From Cantharellus purpuraceus (taxonomy: Eukaryota; Basidiomycota; Agaricomycetes; Cantharellales; Hydnaceae), in NCBI GenBank assembly GCA_025174535.1, contig JALBUN010000013.1:248001-312000 (forward strand): 64,000 nt of DNA, read 5' to 3'. The notes below the pieces were generated by a model. The model made no database searches. It saw only the letters and a program-made list of their open reading frames with translations, and was not told the DNA's origin. Positions 24,445 to 36,764 of this stretch are shown piece by piece. How positions within the stretch are numbered: position 1 is the stretch's first letter; every line of letters begins with the position of its first letter. Made by a program: the position numbers and the translations under genes.

Positions 24445-24477
24445 GAGAAAGCGGGTTGCAACATCAGCGTCTGCTAA

Positions 24478-24486
24478 GTATATAAG
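24478..24486 (-). promoter_or_regulatory. TATA element of the GH25 gene
   Basis: TTATATAC on the minus strand lies about 35 bp before the ATG at 24444. This supports the Met at 24444, since a longer in-frame start would place the TATA inside the coding region. Confidence 0.5.
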
Positions 24487-24982
24487 CAGGCCAGGGATGA
24501 GTAGTACTAGCCTCAACAGCGACAGAAAGCTGTACAGAATGATAGTGCATGTCAAATAGTTCTATGTTTTCCCGGTGCTTAATTTGGTCAACATGCTTCC
24601 AGTAGAGCGATCGTATCGTTAGAGTGTAGGCTGCATGTGCAAACTGTCTCGAAGCGATGAGTAGCATGAGCTCTCTGTCGTTGCATTCGTGATGGAAGTT
24701 CATGTCATGGTAAGCGATTGGTGGTAGCCCCAATGAAGAGACGTCCAAATTAGTACTACTTACTTTTATACACCATGTGTATACGCCTTCAGTATGTTCC
24801 ATGTGGCTCAGAATGACAGCGTCATATTGCAGGTACACTTGACGTGATAGGTTATCATCTTTGGTTAGGTTCGCTCCTTATCGCCTAATTCGCGAACTAT
24901 ACACACGGTGTAGATTTCGAACTCTGTCGACTTGATCCACGGCATGTATATAGGTATGGCCTATATAAGTTCCTCACGACAG

Positions 24983-25475
24983 GTCCTCTTCATGTGACCC
25001 TAGCGCAGGTACTTGCTTGAACGGTACTATTTGTACCCACGCCGAGGATTCTCCGAGCAACATTGAGAAGCTCTACAACGTGATCAACCGCGGCTGCAAG
25101 TTCCGTGATGCTGAATGTATTCGATAGGAATGGCTATGCGTTGCACAAAAATAAACAGCAGCGTTGATTTGGAATCCAAGGTCCAACCCATTGCCTGAAG
25201 TCACTACAAATACGATCCTTGCATCTGACATGGATCCAAAGACAGCATGTCCCTGCCAGGACGTGAGTCATTACGCCATTTCCATTCCCAAAAACCCTGC
25301 CTCTAATGTTCTGGAGAGCTATTAGTTACTACCCCAAAAGTCGCAATGGCAGTATATCATGGACAATGGGAACTCATTATCCTTGATGAATTCGGCTATG
25401 GGATCCCCAGAAAGACACAGAATTCTGGATTTAACAGGAAATCCGAGCATCGGTACCCTTCATCCGACGGCTTGA
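24983..25475 (+). CDS. Orphan Cys-containing gene, 5' end not found
   Basis: Three linked exons can be read: from about 24983 to 25116, 25162-25262 and 25326-25475, with introns of 45 and 63 bp. The frame runs ...CDPSAGTCLNGTICTHAEDS, then RGCKFRDAE|SLIWNPRSN, then ASDMDPKTACPCQD|LLPQK, then SQWQYIMDNGNSLSLMNSAM, and ends GTLHPTA-stop. The cysteines suggest a secreted protein, but no signal peptide or ATG could be joined upstream. A TATA (24962-24969) sits just before exon 1, so a start exon may have been lost. It is either a gene with an unrecognised first exon or a 5'-truncated pseudogene. I do not recognise the family. Confidence 0.42.
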
Positions 25476-25844
25476 CATACGGTATTGCTCTAGCTGCGTT
25501 ACATTACTGTGCGATTCAGAGCCAACATGTTCATATAATCTCCCCCATGTCTAAGAGTGTTCACGAACTGAACTCTAATCTTCAAATTGTTCATACACAG
25601 CTTATTGCCCGCTGGAAAGTAATTAAATTCGACGTCAATACATGTAGGACATCAAGGCACAACCCTTGTGATATTATATGCTGCTAATGAAATACTGCAA
25701 TCTGAACGAGTGAGCCTGATGTGTATTTAAAGTAGATTACCTCACATTAATATACTCAAGGTTGGCCGTCGAGACCCACTGTTTAAATTTTTGACTTCTT
25801 CCTCTCTTAGCATAAAAAGCCGCCCCGTCTATCATGAATCATCA
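25476..25844. other. Short convergent spacer
   Basis: Lies between the orphan gene (+) and the 3' end of the glucanase (-). Nothing further is seen. Confidence 0.5.
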
Positions 25845-27907
25845 TTATTCTGAACAGTTCGTGAAGTCTGTCAACCCCGTATTAGGCACCTGCTCTGCTG
25901 GCAAACAATAGGATGCCTGGCTACCATGCAGTGCCCCCTCTCCGAATACCATCTCGTACTCTTTCCGCACGACCTGGATGAACTCGTCGTACACACCCTC
26001 ACGCTGCATCTTTGACCGCACTAGAGACGACACGCCGCCAAGAAGCCCGTTGACCGTTGTCATTTTGCTGTCCCAAGAGACGAAGGCGGACGTAGCGGTG
26101 CCATCAATGCGAGTGCTTTCAGAGGACCCGTAGAGGTCTACGTAAAGATGGTGAGATATTGATACCTTCGCTAGGAACGGGACATACTTTGCATCCTCTT
26201 AGCGACGACGATATTATGCCACCATGCAAGTCCGACTGGTTTATTCACAACCATTGTATTCATTGTTGAATATGGCGTAATCACTTAGGAAGAGTAGTGT
26301 AAAACATTAGCTAGGGTCAAATGGTGACCGAGGAACTGACTTACCATCAAGCTCTTGCACAGTCTGGTTTGCAATCTCCGGGATACCGGCATTTGAGATA
26401 TCTAAGTATAAAGAGGATGAGGAAGGATACAAAAGAATATCAAGCGGAAAGTCACTTGCAGCCAATTATTTGACCGTTGGAATCAGTTGAATTGTTGATG
26501 CTCGCATACATGCCTGGATTCTTCTTCGCTAGAGAGTTGCAAGTACGGGCACGCTCCATGTTGGCATACAGAGTTCTAAATATGGTCAGCTGAATCGGGA
26601 GAAGAAAAAGATACACATCACCGTACTTCATCAAAGGGACATCAGTGTAGGGCAACTGCATCCAACCCCAGTTTTCATGTGCTGAGAACCAAAATCCTTG
26701 TCATGATAAGGGTGACATGTTCAGCTCTAATAAAGTTGGTGGCGATGCAGCTACTAACCTTTCTGAACTGTAACGTTTTGGTGACCGGGAGCAGACCAAT
26801 CGATTGAGACAAGTTGAGGTCGCTTCAACGCTAAGAGAGCATCCTTCTCTGTTTGATTGAGGCCACCATAGAGAAAGAGGAACCACATGAATTGTTGGCC
26901 TGCAGAAGTGATGACTATGTGCACACAGTGATGGCATCGGATGAAAGATACCTTCGTAAGGGTCGTTTATGAATGGATTTCCTGGCCTTCCAAGCCCTTC
27001 ACAGACGTAAGTCTGAGAGGGATCGTTGACGTGAAAGCTTTGATTGGCAAGGTCGGTCACTGCGCATATCTTTCCAGAGCCACGGTAGAAAACCTATGGA
27101 GCGTGTTACGGGTGAGAACAGACATTGCGAGGCAGTAACTAGGAAGAAAGAACAGTACATACCGGCAAGGCCGTCTTTTTTAAATAGTTCAAGTACCCTT
27201 CCCAATTGGCAGCTAGTGCCTTGTAGTCCCCTCGCCGTGTCGACTCCAGGGCTTCGATTACGGCGTAGATCGCCCATATGTTTTCACCATTGTCAAGAGC
27301 TGGGACACGGTTGACCCAATCAAATGTTGGTGCAAGTGGAGTCGCTCCAGAATTTGCAAACCTGATGGCGGTCAACCCGAAAGCCGGACACACGAAGATG
27401 GGCATACCATGGCAAAAACCCACCGTAGCCCGGAAACGTCGCATTGAACATCGAGTACGTGGACCACTTTGTCTTGAGTATATCAATTGCAAGTGCGCGT
27501 GCTTTCTCTATGTCCGTCCCACCCCCGTGTGCTGCCAATATCCATTGAGCTGCACTAGAGTTGCCTTGTATAACATGAGCAAGAAGCATCATGTGCAAAG
27601 ACTCTTTGCTCGGTGCCGAGAATGTATGTAACCCGCTGGTGTCGTGGATTCCTGTTACAGAGTTGAGGAGTGTGCCATCGAATGTCATACCATTGAGCGT
27701 GTTGTACGAGACATTGTTCTGGTGAAACATGCCCTCCCAGTGTATAAGGTCGTGCTCGAATGCATCAGGATCACGTAGAATAGATGAGGTCGTGTAACGA
27801 GATGCAAAACGGCATGGAACAGACTGTCCAGTTGCATCCGCCGCGCGCGTAACGGTGATCACAGCAAGAGCAGTAACAAGAGGAGAGAACCAAGGAAACA
27901 TCAGCAT
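25845..27907 (-). CDS. Secreted GH162-like endo-beta-1,2-glucanase, 537 aa
   Basis: Nine exons: 27907-27408, 27361-27163, 27093-26952, 26899-26759, 26696-26627, 26575-26460, 26401-26345, 26283-26188 and 26137-25845 (1614 nt). A signal peptide (residues 1-22, MLMFPWFSPLVTALAVITVTRA) precedes segments I associate with fungal GH162: GIHDTSGLHTFSAPSKESLH, GGF-LPWFANSG, NRVPALDNGENIWAIYAVIE, VFYRGSGKICAVTD, CEGLG...NDPYEG, GFWFSAHENW, ERARTCNS, GQIIGYISNAGIP, SAFVSWDSKMTTV, and a terminal CLPAE region. The family cleaves beta-1,2-glucan extracellularly; the assignment is by memory of the family and not by search. Intron 6 (26402-26459) must use a GC donor (gcaagt) to give GQIIGY|ISNAG. Intron 5 is 51 nt, stop-free and in frame. 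A broken copy lies at 11.1 kb. Confidence 0.72.
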
Positions 27908-29123
27908 AGCCGTGCACGTTGACCCTTACTGCTTCTTACTTCAGGATTAAATAGGCTACGAGAACGAAGGTCATGAGGACGTGTGTAAGCGGCGTCACTG
28001 ATTGTTAACTCATGCTAATTATGCCAACTTTGAGCCAAACGCGACCTCCAGAACTCATTGGACCAGGCACTTGCGGGTTGGAACCACCGACTTCAAACGA
28101 GATGGGAGTACATGAGCGAGAAATTATTGCCTCCTACTTCGTCCCCTTCCTAGTGAAAGAACGTCGGAGTTTTGTCTACAGCACACGTGACTTCATATCT
28201 TCACTAACCGTCAGATGATACATCCGAAGTCGACTTTGCCAGCAGTCATCTGCAGTCATCCATTTCGGTGGCTATTTGGTACCCGAAGATCGGCAGTTGG
28301 GGATGTCACGTTCTCATCATGTTTTTTAGATTAGCGACATGGATGAAGCGCAGCAAGGTATGTCGATAAGTAAGGAAGAGTAGAAGTTCGATACTTCATC
28401 ACAGCTAGATTTCATATACAAAACAAGTTGTATTGAGAGTCCTTTGAGAAAAAGCAAATTTCTTTAGTTAACCCTTTTATCCCGGTGTCTCAGCCAAACC
28501 GCAGTTAGTCCCCGTCTTCCCTGTGACCAGCAACGCCAAGACCGAGTTGTCGTCTAGAAGGTGCAGAAAAATCCCGCTGTGCTACCCTTCATCCCAACCC
28601 TGCGGTGGTAGTATTGTAGTTAAGGCTGCTGCAGCGATGCCATGTTGACCCGGAGATGCTATTGTCGTGATACATGTTCAAGGTATACTACGGATAGCAT
28701 CTCAAGTTTCTAAAGCAGACGACGGGGCTTAAGATCAGTATCCTAATGACGCTTTTAATGTATTCAGTAACTTGAGACACCCATTCTTGTGATGTAACGC
28801 ACCATCATGCTCAACTCGCAGCCCCTCGTCTTATGATATCATTGGCAAATTTTTATTTTTATTTTTATTTGTGTTTTATTTTATTTTTTCAATTATTTTA
28901 GAATAAATAAGTTCGTCTCCCACATGCATGCATTCATATGGTCATCACTGCCACACACTACTCAATCCTTTCAGACATGCTCGTGCGATAATAAACCGCA
29001 CGTAAATCTATCATGATTTTTACACCGATGCGAAGACTTAGTATTAGTGTCTGTACAAATGGATGAAATCCAGGAATGGAGAATGAAGGATGATATCATC
29101 ACAGGCGGGTGGACAAAACACGG
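27908..29123. other. Intergenic with an AT-rich tract
   Basis: A run of T-rich sequence with scattered single A or G bases lies at about 28848-28905. No coding region is supported. Confidence 0.5.
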
Positions 29124-30462
29124 TCACAGGAGGCTGTCCATGCGGCTGAAAACTTCGAAGACAGTAGCGAGAACCTCATAGCATAAATCTTCCTCATCTT
29201 TCATTTCTTTCTTCACCTCCCTGACAAGCTCATATATCGCATCTTTCCCACCGCTCTTTCCCAATCCCTCCCGCTTCCTTTGTTGAGTGCTTCCGCTCGT
29301 GGCTCCGCTGGCACTGCCAAATGGCCAACAGCAGAACTCTGCCAGGATATCATCACATCTCCCAAATGCCTCCTCACGCTCCTCGTAACCAAGTCTCGCT
29401 AATGCATTGTCCAACACGCTTGCCGCATATGCTGCACAGACGAGAGCGACACTACGCGCCACGCGAGCCTGGGTCCCTTCTTTATCGAGCGCTTGTGCAG
29501 GAATAGTGGTAGTGCGTGCCGTCAGGAGTGCCGACACACGGGTGATCACACCGTCCTTGGTACGTGTGTCTGCAACAGGATGTGTGGCCATATCGAAGAG
29601 GAGAAAGTTGCGCTTTTCTGTACGCAATACGCCTTTGTCGACTAGTCCTTTGGCGAGGCGCTCGCGAACTTGCTTTAACTGAAAGCCTATTTTAAGGACA
29701 TTCCATGTTTCGCCTTGAAAAACGTGAGCAAATCAGTAAGGGCTAGATAATATTGAAGAAGTACCTGACATCAAGTCAATCCAACTACCAACACCCATCT
29801 TCTCCTCAGTAGTTTTGATCATTTTTAAAGCTTCATCAAGTATCGTTTCGCCTGTCTGCCGGTCATCTATGACTTCTATCAAGCGGTCGGGCAGAGGAAG
29901 ACGTCGCCTTGCAGGATCGCGGACCATGGCGATTCGTCGACGCAAAGCGAGCTCGATCAAGATGCACCCGCGAAGAGCATACGAGATATTGTCGTTCCAG
30001 AAGGAAAGGTATCCCTGATGCAAGTATCAGCATGGTAGACTGGATGAGCGCCGAACACATTAGGATAGTACGGTGGCGATATCAGGAAAGGTGAAGCAAC
30101 ATGAGCGTTGTGGGTGAGAAAGCAATAGCTACCCGTGAATAACAATCAAAGCGCAGACAGAGACTTACTTGTTTGTCTTTTAGTCCTAAGAGTAGCACTT
30201 CCTCCAGAATCGTCAACCTTGGCACCTTACCACCCTCAGTCCTACCGTCATTGTCCAGATCTCTGGGATCGAATGCTATTTTACTGCCACCCTCCATCGC
30301 TGTACCTGCATGGCCATGTCCGAAGCCATTTAGGTCGCTGGAAGAGCCGGGAGACGAAAGGCCCAAAGAGGAACCGGATGCTTCAAGTTGTGTAGAAGAT
30401 GGGGAATCCGAAGACACATTGGTTTGAACGCGACGTCTGGACAGACCACCTGCGGAGCTCAT
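29124..30462 (-). CDS. VPS74: Vps74/GOLPH3 Golgi phosphoprotein, 377 aa
   Basis: Three exons: 30462-30169, 30014-29765 and 29713-29124 (1134 nt), with introns of 154 and 51 bp. The GPP34 domain is complete: [23 protein letters not shown] crosses intron 1, then [55 protein letters not shown] across intron 2, [28 protein letters not shown], and the C-terminal helices with [10 protein letters not shown] and YEEREEAF. The protein binds PI4P at the Golgi and retains glycosyltransferases by linking them to COPI. The N-terminal 75 residues are Ser-rich with an RRR motif. A Gly/Ser/Lys-rich insert of about 40 residues near the C-terminus ([14 protein letters not shown]...) is longer than in yeast Vps74. 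The start was placed at [13 protein letters not shown]; an upstream Met at 30561 is less likely. Confidence 0.95.
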
Positions 30463-31624
30463 CGCATTACGAAGGGGATAGTTAGAGAGACGACAGCAAG
30501 CGGAGCCAGTTGGATGAGCACAGCACACTGCACGGCCAACGCTCGGCAAGCTCCTCCCCACAATTTCAAACCCAGCTCTAGACTAGTTCGTCTGCGATCC
30601 TTGTCAACATATTTACAATTGGCGATAGTGCGTCCCTTTGTGAGGAGACATATGCGCACACAGTTGGGCACGATAAGCCACCGCACAGGAAGCCTTTGTT
30701 GGCTTTATACTTGATGGCTGTTAATTAACTAGGTCACGAACTAATGGAAGTGGAACGAATATACTTCACAATAGAATCCCCAGGTCCTGGTTGGCGATGC
30801 ATGTTGACTTTTCAATACCCATGCACACCCTCAGATCATTTGAATGATTTCTGCCCAATAAAAGACCCCTTAGCCTGCGGTTCACTGAGCTGTTTTGGAT
30901 AGTTAGCTTCATCCATAACCCGAAACTCGAAGTATAAGGATAGGTGCTGTTCCCATTGTCAACGTTGTCGTTGAAGCGGACGAGCCTATGTGTGCTATCG
31001 GCGCGCCCATGCCCACCCAGCGCGTCGCGGGCGGCTTCGCTCTGGGAGTCTCCATCAGCATCAAATCGAAAAAACCATTACATCGGTTATAAAGTTTGGT
31101 ACTGAACTATTGTCCATGCCATCCAAGTTAATTATGGTGTGCATGAAAATTTCCCGGCACTTTCTACCTTTCTCACCTCATGTTACATTATCGATTCAAT
31201 CTCGTTTGTCCGCTCCTTTTCTACCTTCCATTTGCGCGACCATGTCGATAGTCGTGATCGTGCATACTGTTCCTATGATTATTCATTAATTATTAGGCTC
31301 CATCAGTGCAGAAAGTTCAATTAGAAGTACCCTGAATTCCAGATGGAAAAGAACCATTTATAATTGATGTCTGGTGGATGCTGAGGACGCGTACCATGGT
31401 GTACCTGGGTTGCCGACCGCCTACGTCATGTTCACTGACGTGGGAAGCCGAAGCGACCAAGTTCCTTGTCACAAGGTGAGACGTACAGCGGTGCCGGCGT
31501 ATCCGAGTGCTGACTACGCTGATCATTGAAAGTATAAATGGCTGGCATGAATGCTAGAAAAGTTGTGCGCCAGGCTATATCTCCCATTCTCAGACTCGGA
31601 CTCAGCAAGCTCTAATCTCTAACC
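30463..31624. other. Divergent promoter region of VPS74 and the AKR gene
   Basis: The two flanking genes are transcribed outward from this 1.16-kb gap. No other coding region is supported. A TATA for the AKR gene is listed separately. Confidence 0.5.
31533..31538 (+). promoter_or_regulatory. TATA box of the aldo/keto reductase
   Basis: TATAAA lies about 90 bp upstream of the ATG at 31625. Confidence 0.45.
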
Positions 31625-33034
31625 ATGGTTCGTACGACTCGCTTTGGAGGTACTGCATCAGGCGTCGAAGTTGCTAGCATTGGACATGGACTAATGCTTA
31701 TGACGTGAGCTTGTCAGCTTAAATTCAGGTTTATTCGCTTCTTACATAACGCTACTGTTAGATGGTGTCCCAACCCCATTCCTGACGAACAAGCGTTTCA
31801 GGCGATTAAGGATGGTGTTGACGCTGCTGGGGGTGCGAAAGTACTTTTGAACAGTGGTAAGCACTGGGTTAAATTTCATAGTTAAGATATTTAGATTCAA
31901 GATGTTATAGGCGAGTTTTACGGACAAAACTTATCAACGGCGAATCTCGAACTCCTCGCCCGGTTTTACACTAAATACCCAGAATATGTTGACAAGACGG
32001 TTCTGTGTGTGAAAGTACGTATCTGTCTGCTCTGCGCAGAGTAGGTTTGTTTTGATCTTCGTGCACAGGGTGGCGCACAAGGGTTGACGCCTGTCTCATC
32101 GTATGTCCCACTCTCATCTACACCTCCACCAAAGCTCAGCATGATATTTCCAGGGAGGAAAACCTGCGACGGTCTATAGATAACATCAACGCGAAACTAC
32201 AGGGCACGAAGCGTGTGGATATTTTTGAGAGTGCACGGGTCGATCAAACTAGGCCCATCGAAGAAGCCATGCAAGTCATGAAGAAACTGATCCATGAGGG
32301 CAAGTTTGACCATGTCGGGCTGTCTGAGTGCAGTGCCGAAACGCTCAGAAGGGCACACGCCATACATCCCGTCGCTTCGGTTGAGATTGAGGTATCACCA
32401 TGGTCGTATGAAGAGGAGACCAAGAAAGGTGCGATGGTGGTTCTTCCCCTCCGTTTGTTACTCTTTCGCTCATAGGGATGTAGTAATTGCTACGGCGGCG
32501 GAGCTCCAGGTTGCCGTTCAAGCTTATAGTCCACTTGGGCATGGATTCCTTACTGGTCAGATTAAGAAATTTGAAGACATTCCTGAAGGGGATATGCGGA
32601 GGACCCTCGAACGATTTCGACCTGAGGTATGTCGTTGTTGAGCGCACTGGTAACGCTAGTCCCGTGTTATAGCTTTGACTTATTGAACTTTGTGGTTGCT
32701 AGAATTGGGACCAAAACTTCAAATTAGTTGATCGACTCAAGGCCATCTCAGATAAGCGGGGTGTGTCTCCGGGTCAGTTGAGCCTCGCCTGGGTGTCCTC
32801 GCTAGGACCACACATGATACCTATTCCTGGATCATCGTGAGAGTGCTCTCCCACCATTTCCTTATTATGACTTATCAAATTCTATGCAGAAAGTCCACTC
32901 GAACGTTAGAGAATCTTGCGGCCAGTGACATCAAACTGGCGAAGGAGGATCGCGCTGAGATTGATAGGTTATTAGGTGAAATTGAGGTTAAAGGCGCGCG
33001 ATATCACTCAAACACGCCCCATCTTTGGGGCTGA
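31625..33034 (+). CDS. Aldo/keto reductase, AKR8 (pyridoxal reductase)-like, 335 aa
   Basis: Eight exons: 31625-31704, 31762-31856, 31911-32014, 32069-32100, 32154-32428, 32484-32626, 32703-32836 and 32890-33034 (1008 nt). The AKR barrel is complete: GVEVASIGHGLMLMT, LLNSGEFYG (Tyr62, proton donor), VDKTVLCVKGG (Lys93), GKFDHVGLSECSAETLRRA, VEIEVSPWSYEEE, VAVQAYSPLGHGFLTG and MIPIPGSSKSTRTLENL (NADPH-phosphate site). NSGEFYG and VKGG, in place of the more usual D..Y and H, match the pyridoxal-reductase branch (fission yeast Plr1), which reduces pyridoxal to pyridoxine with NADPH. Intron 5 uses the AG of gatgtag at 32481-32483 and not the upstream catag, which would put a stop in frame. The substrate is inferred. 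Confidence 0.88.
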
Positions 33035-33773
33035 ACCAAGGAGATGCCAGTATCCATCAACAGCAGTAATGCCAATGAGTTGTTTTGTAATCAGACGTTC
33101 CCTAGTTCTTCTTTTTTTGTATCTTAGTCGTGTTGCTGCGCCTGGCGCACAGTACTGGTGAGGTCTTGCGATATATGAGCACCCCACACCCCTCTTTTGA
33201 AATGAAAGTTCCACATCTCTCCACTATTAACCCGCAGTCATTTCCACAAGACGTGGGTTGCAGTGGTAACACGCTTATGCCATAGCAGCCACCGTGGCTA
33301 CATCTCAGGACGCACGTTGATTCGATCTGGTGGAGTATGTGCCGTAACTGCCGCTTCATTCAACTTTTTTTCTGTGCCCTCAGGTACTTCAACCACAGAC
33401 ATAGAATCTATCCAGGGCAAATGATTGTGTTTGAGAAGTGAGATATCCCCTGTCCGTCCGAGGTAGGTAACGCGGGAAAGGGACGGGATTCAATACTCAG
33501 CGATTTAATTGTTACGCGATGTATTGAGTGGTCTCGTCTGAGCGACAAAGTTCAAGCTGGCGCTTTCTAGTAGAAGCATTCAAAGTAAGTTCATTTGACG
33601 CTTCATTTTGGCACTTTCTTCCTTTCATAGGCGGCGGGACGTCGAATGGCGCTCTACGCGATCACAGCCTCCTCGGAACTTGATAAGCACCCTCAATCTG
33701 GATTTGGATTGACGTTTTTTTTTAGGAAATAAAGCCTTCCAGCAACCTTGATGCTCCTGAGCGGCATAGCACA
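33035..33773. other. Intergenic between AKR and P3
   Basis: No supported gene; short frames only. Confidence 0.5.
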
Positions 33774-35001
33774 ATGCAAAGTCAACGTGAGTTCCTCCCT
33801 TGTTATCTATGTACAACACTATGTCCATAACTGCATCCACCAGCTTTCCTTCCACATGATCTGTTCCATTCGCACATCATTCCTGATATTTTCTCGGAAC
33901 AACTACACCTACTTCTCGTAGGAGACAAACCTCCAAGCTGGCATGCGTTTCACACTTTACCTCTTGTCTCCCTCGCTTTTCGGCGGTCATGTCAATCACT
34001 GTCTGTGGCCATATTTGGACAGGAGAGTTGCAACGACACCAAGTGTGTTAATAACCTTCACCCTATCAGTTTTCTCAAAGCATTAATGTCATCGCAGCTT
34101 GTATGATATCGTGAACCCGGTGCAGTCACTTTGGATGCAGGCCAAACTATCACCCGAACAAGCTGTACCACCAAATGACTATAGTTTTCGGGAACTGGTG
34201 TCACAGAAAACTCTCATTCGAGTTTATATGTGCATTGCGCTGGCACAGTCATTTCTTAAGTACGACGTCATGTGTCCATTGGACCGTCAGAGAGCAGCCT
34301 CAGAGCTTGGCAGTGACCATGACGCTGTGGCGGATCATACCCCATGGGCTGAGCATAATCCTGCAGGATTAGGCGCACGGCGGTTCAGAATGAGGGACGA
34401 CAAAATGCATAGAGTCTACAAACCCCTGACTTGCGCCATTAAACTATGCGACTCGATTGTTCCAGCCAGGCTGGCATATAAAGTTGCCGAGTATCTGTCG
34501 GACATCATTCCTGTGTTCTCAACTCGTGGGTAGCAATGGCTGGCCGTTTACTTTTGATAGTAACTTGCTTTACAGTGCCCGTAATGCTCAAGTACACCCA
34601 AGACCTAGAGACTTACGTACTTAGAGAACACAGGATCCAAACGGTATGCTTAGTTCAAGGACTTCGTTTCAGTGTAACTGATTGCGTCGAAAGGAGACAT
34701 ACATTGATTGGACATTACAAACATTATCTCTCATTGAACACTGTGAAGATCTTGTTAAGGAGATGCAAGCAATGAGTCATCTAGTGCATTCTTTCACGAC
34801 AAGCTCGTTCATCCCATCCGAAGTGGTTATTGTAATTAGCATTCCCCTTCTACACTTCTTATTCCTCTCTGATTCCCTTGACAGGCAACTAACATTACTA
34901 GAGCATTGCGTGAGGTCGTCGACGCGGGTTGGGGAACGTATTCAGAAGAAATCTGTGGACGGGCCTCTGCCCTTCTCCAGCAATGGACATATATTCACTG
35001 A
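33774..35001 (+). CDS. P-family protein of unknown function, 320 aa (P3)
   Basis: Six exons: 33774-33786, 33844-34042, 34098-34525, 34576-34643, 34694-34831 and 34885-35001 (963 nt). Introns are 50-57 bp GT-AG. The first coding exon is 13 nt (MQSQ plus one base), the same size and phase as in P1. Family core: FLPHDLFHSHIIPDIFSEQL, TLPLVSLAFRRSCQSL, LIRVYMCIALAQSFLKYDV, PLTCAIKLCD, LPVMLKYTQDLETYVLREH, LQTLSLIEHCEDLVKEMQAM, and a C-terminal ATNITRALREVVDAGWGTY. All introns after exon 1 fall at the positions used in P2. The protein lacks the GTG...FIY tail ambiguity of P1 and appears intact. Function unknown; the N-terminal 55 residues may be an F-box-like fold (inference). Confidence 0.78.
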
Positions 35002-36764
35002 TATGTTGCTCGGGTTTAAAGTGTTTTTGAAACCAATGATTATTAGCAAGGTGAATTGGGTGCAGAATTCTATTTGCTAATATTTACTGTTTTCCACAAA
35101 TGCTCTAATGGACTATGCCACTTCAATGTATCAGATATTATACTCATTATGAATAGTCACGTGTAAGCCTGTACGTACTGGACTGAATCGTTAGCGGGAC
35201 GCGCGGCTGAATTAGGTGAGATTCGTGGGTTAAATGGATTGGTACACCTCCGCTCATGTCATACACTTGTCATTTCTGTGTGCACGTGAGATTACAGCCA
35301 CCTTCTGCGCATCGAACGTCATTTTTGTCTCAAAGTTTATGTTCGGGTATGTACGCCTGACATACGGACCTCAGCAATTACCGTTGGTTCTTGATAGGTG
35401 GTGCCGCACCGCGTGGATGCATATATACGTCTTACTCGGCATGGCAAAATTTCCTTATATGGAATGATTCCCCGGTGCCATGGCGCTGCCCCTTAATAGC
35501 CCAACATAGTTTACTAAAACTAGCCATTACTACACATGGACCCTACATGGACCCTATTGTGCCATGATCTGCGCATCTATCACTCCGCCATAGGATGCGT
35601 TGAGCGCATGGGGTTAGTTTCCCCAACGTCGCTCAATCACTGCTGAAGTTGTGGCATCATCCCCTCTTCCAGAACGCCATTCATCTCAGTATGTGCACTT
35701 CGAGCGCTGTTGCGACTTGTCGCGCTTCAGTTTACAGCAGTATTACCAGATCCCTCCGGTCACTATGCTCAGGACAAATCGATGTTTCCCTGTAAGCCAT
35801 TCAGCGCCATCTCGTTATGATGTCTAGCATAGTGACCACGATCGTACATCACATCACATTCATTGTGTCTTTAAAAGGCATGATAAGCATGGCACTGGTA
35901 GTGCTGTTGGTTATAGGCAGTGATCGACATGCGTCTGGCGCTCGGTGCTATTCGCGGTGGTTCTCACCGCACAGTGAAGTCTGCCGCTTTGTCCCCTTGC
36001 CCCTCTTTCCAAGTCAATTCTTCCAGGGTCGCTCGGAGCTGAAACTTCTCTGAGGATGGCGGTTCAACTCAGTTTATCCATGAGACGAGCGGGCCCACTC
36101 GACGTGGACTTCAGCACTAATCTAATTTTCGGATACTCACCATACGAGGAATAATGTCTATCTCTTGGGACCCGTTGGTGGCCCCATAAGGAGGGAAAGT
36201 TGGTCTCCAAAATGGATGTTCCTAATTCCAGTGAAAGGTAAGTACCTTCGGAACTCTGCGTGTATATCGCAACTTTAACCTCCCGGATTTCGCGAGTAGC
36301 TTGTGCGTAGAATGCGCGCTAACATTCCCTTTTCAAATCTCCAGCGCTGGGATACCAAGGGACCGCCAATGCCTTTTCTCCATCGGACAGACCACGCTTC
36401 TGGTAATAGCGCGCAGTTCACTTGCACATTTCTGTATCCTTATAGACTCGCCGTCGAAAGATATATCGCCGCTGGCGCCAAACAGCGCATCGATTTGTCC
36501 TGTCGTCGAAGACGCTAAGACACCGCAATCGGAACACACCATGTGTTTTAGTGATCCTCCACGATGATATGCACGGGTCCAATTTTCTATATAACGCGGT
36601 CTCAAGGGCGGTGAGTGTACATCTCTCTGCAAGCTACTCACCCACTACAGTGAGCCCCAGTTGCCCACGTCGTGGAATTCTTTGTTGAATATATTTCAAC
36701 TCTACAGCCTTTTGCTACCTCACCCAATAACATCACCCGCGTCTCAGAGAATCGTCTCGTGATC
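35002..36764. other. Spacer between P3 and Z2
   Basis: About 1.76 kb, nearly the same length as the P2-Z1 spacer. Short frames at 35817-36053 and 36301-36567 carry no recognised motif. Confidence 0.45.

Noticed and set aside
32429..32476. First AG (catag) as acceptor of AKR intron 5
   Set aside because: It puts a TAG in frame two codons later; the next AG gives the expected KK|VIATAAEL junction.
29124..33034. Secondary-metabolite cluster around the aldo/keto reductase
   Set aside because: Neighbours are Vps74 and orphan families; no synthase, P450, transporter or pathway regulator is present.
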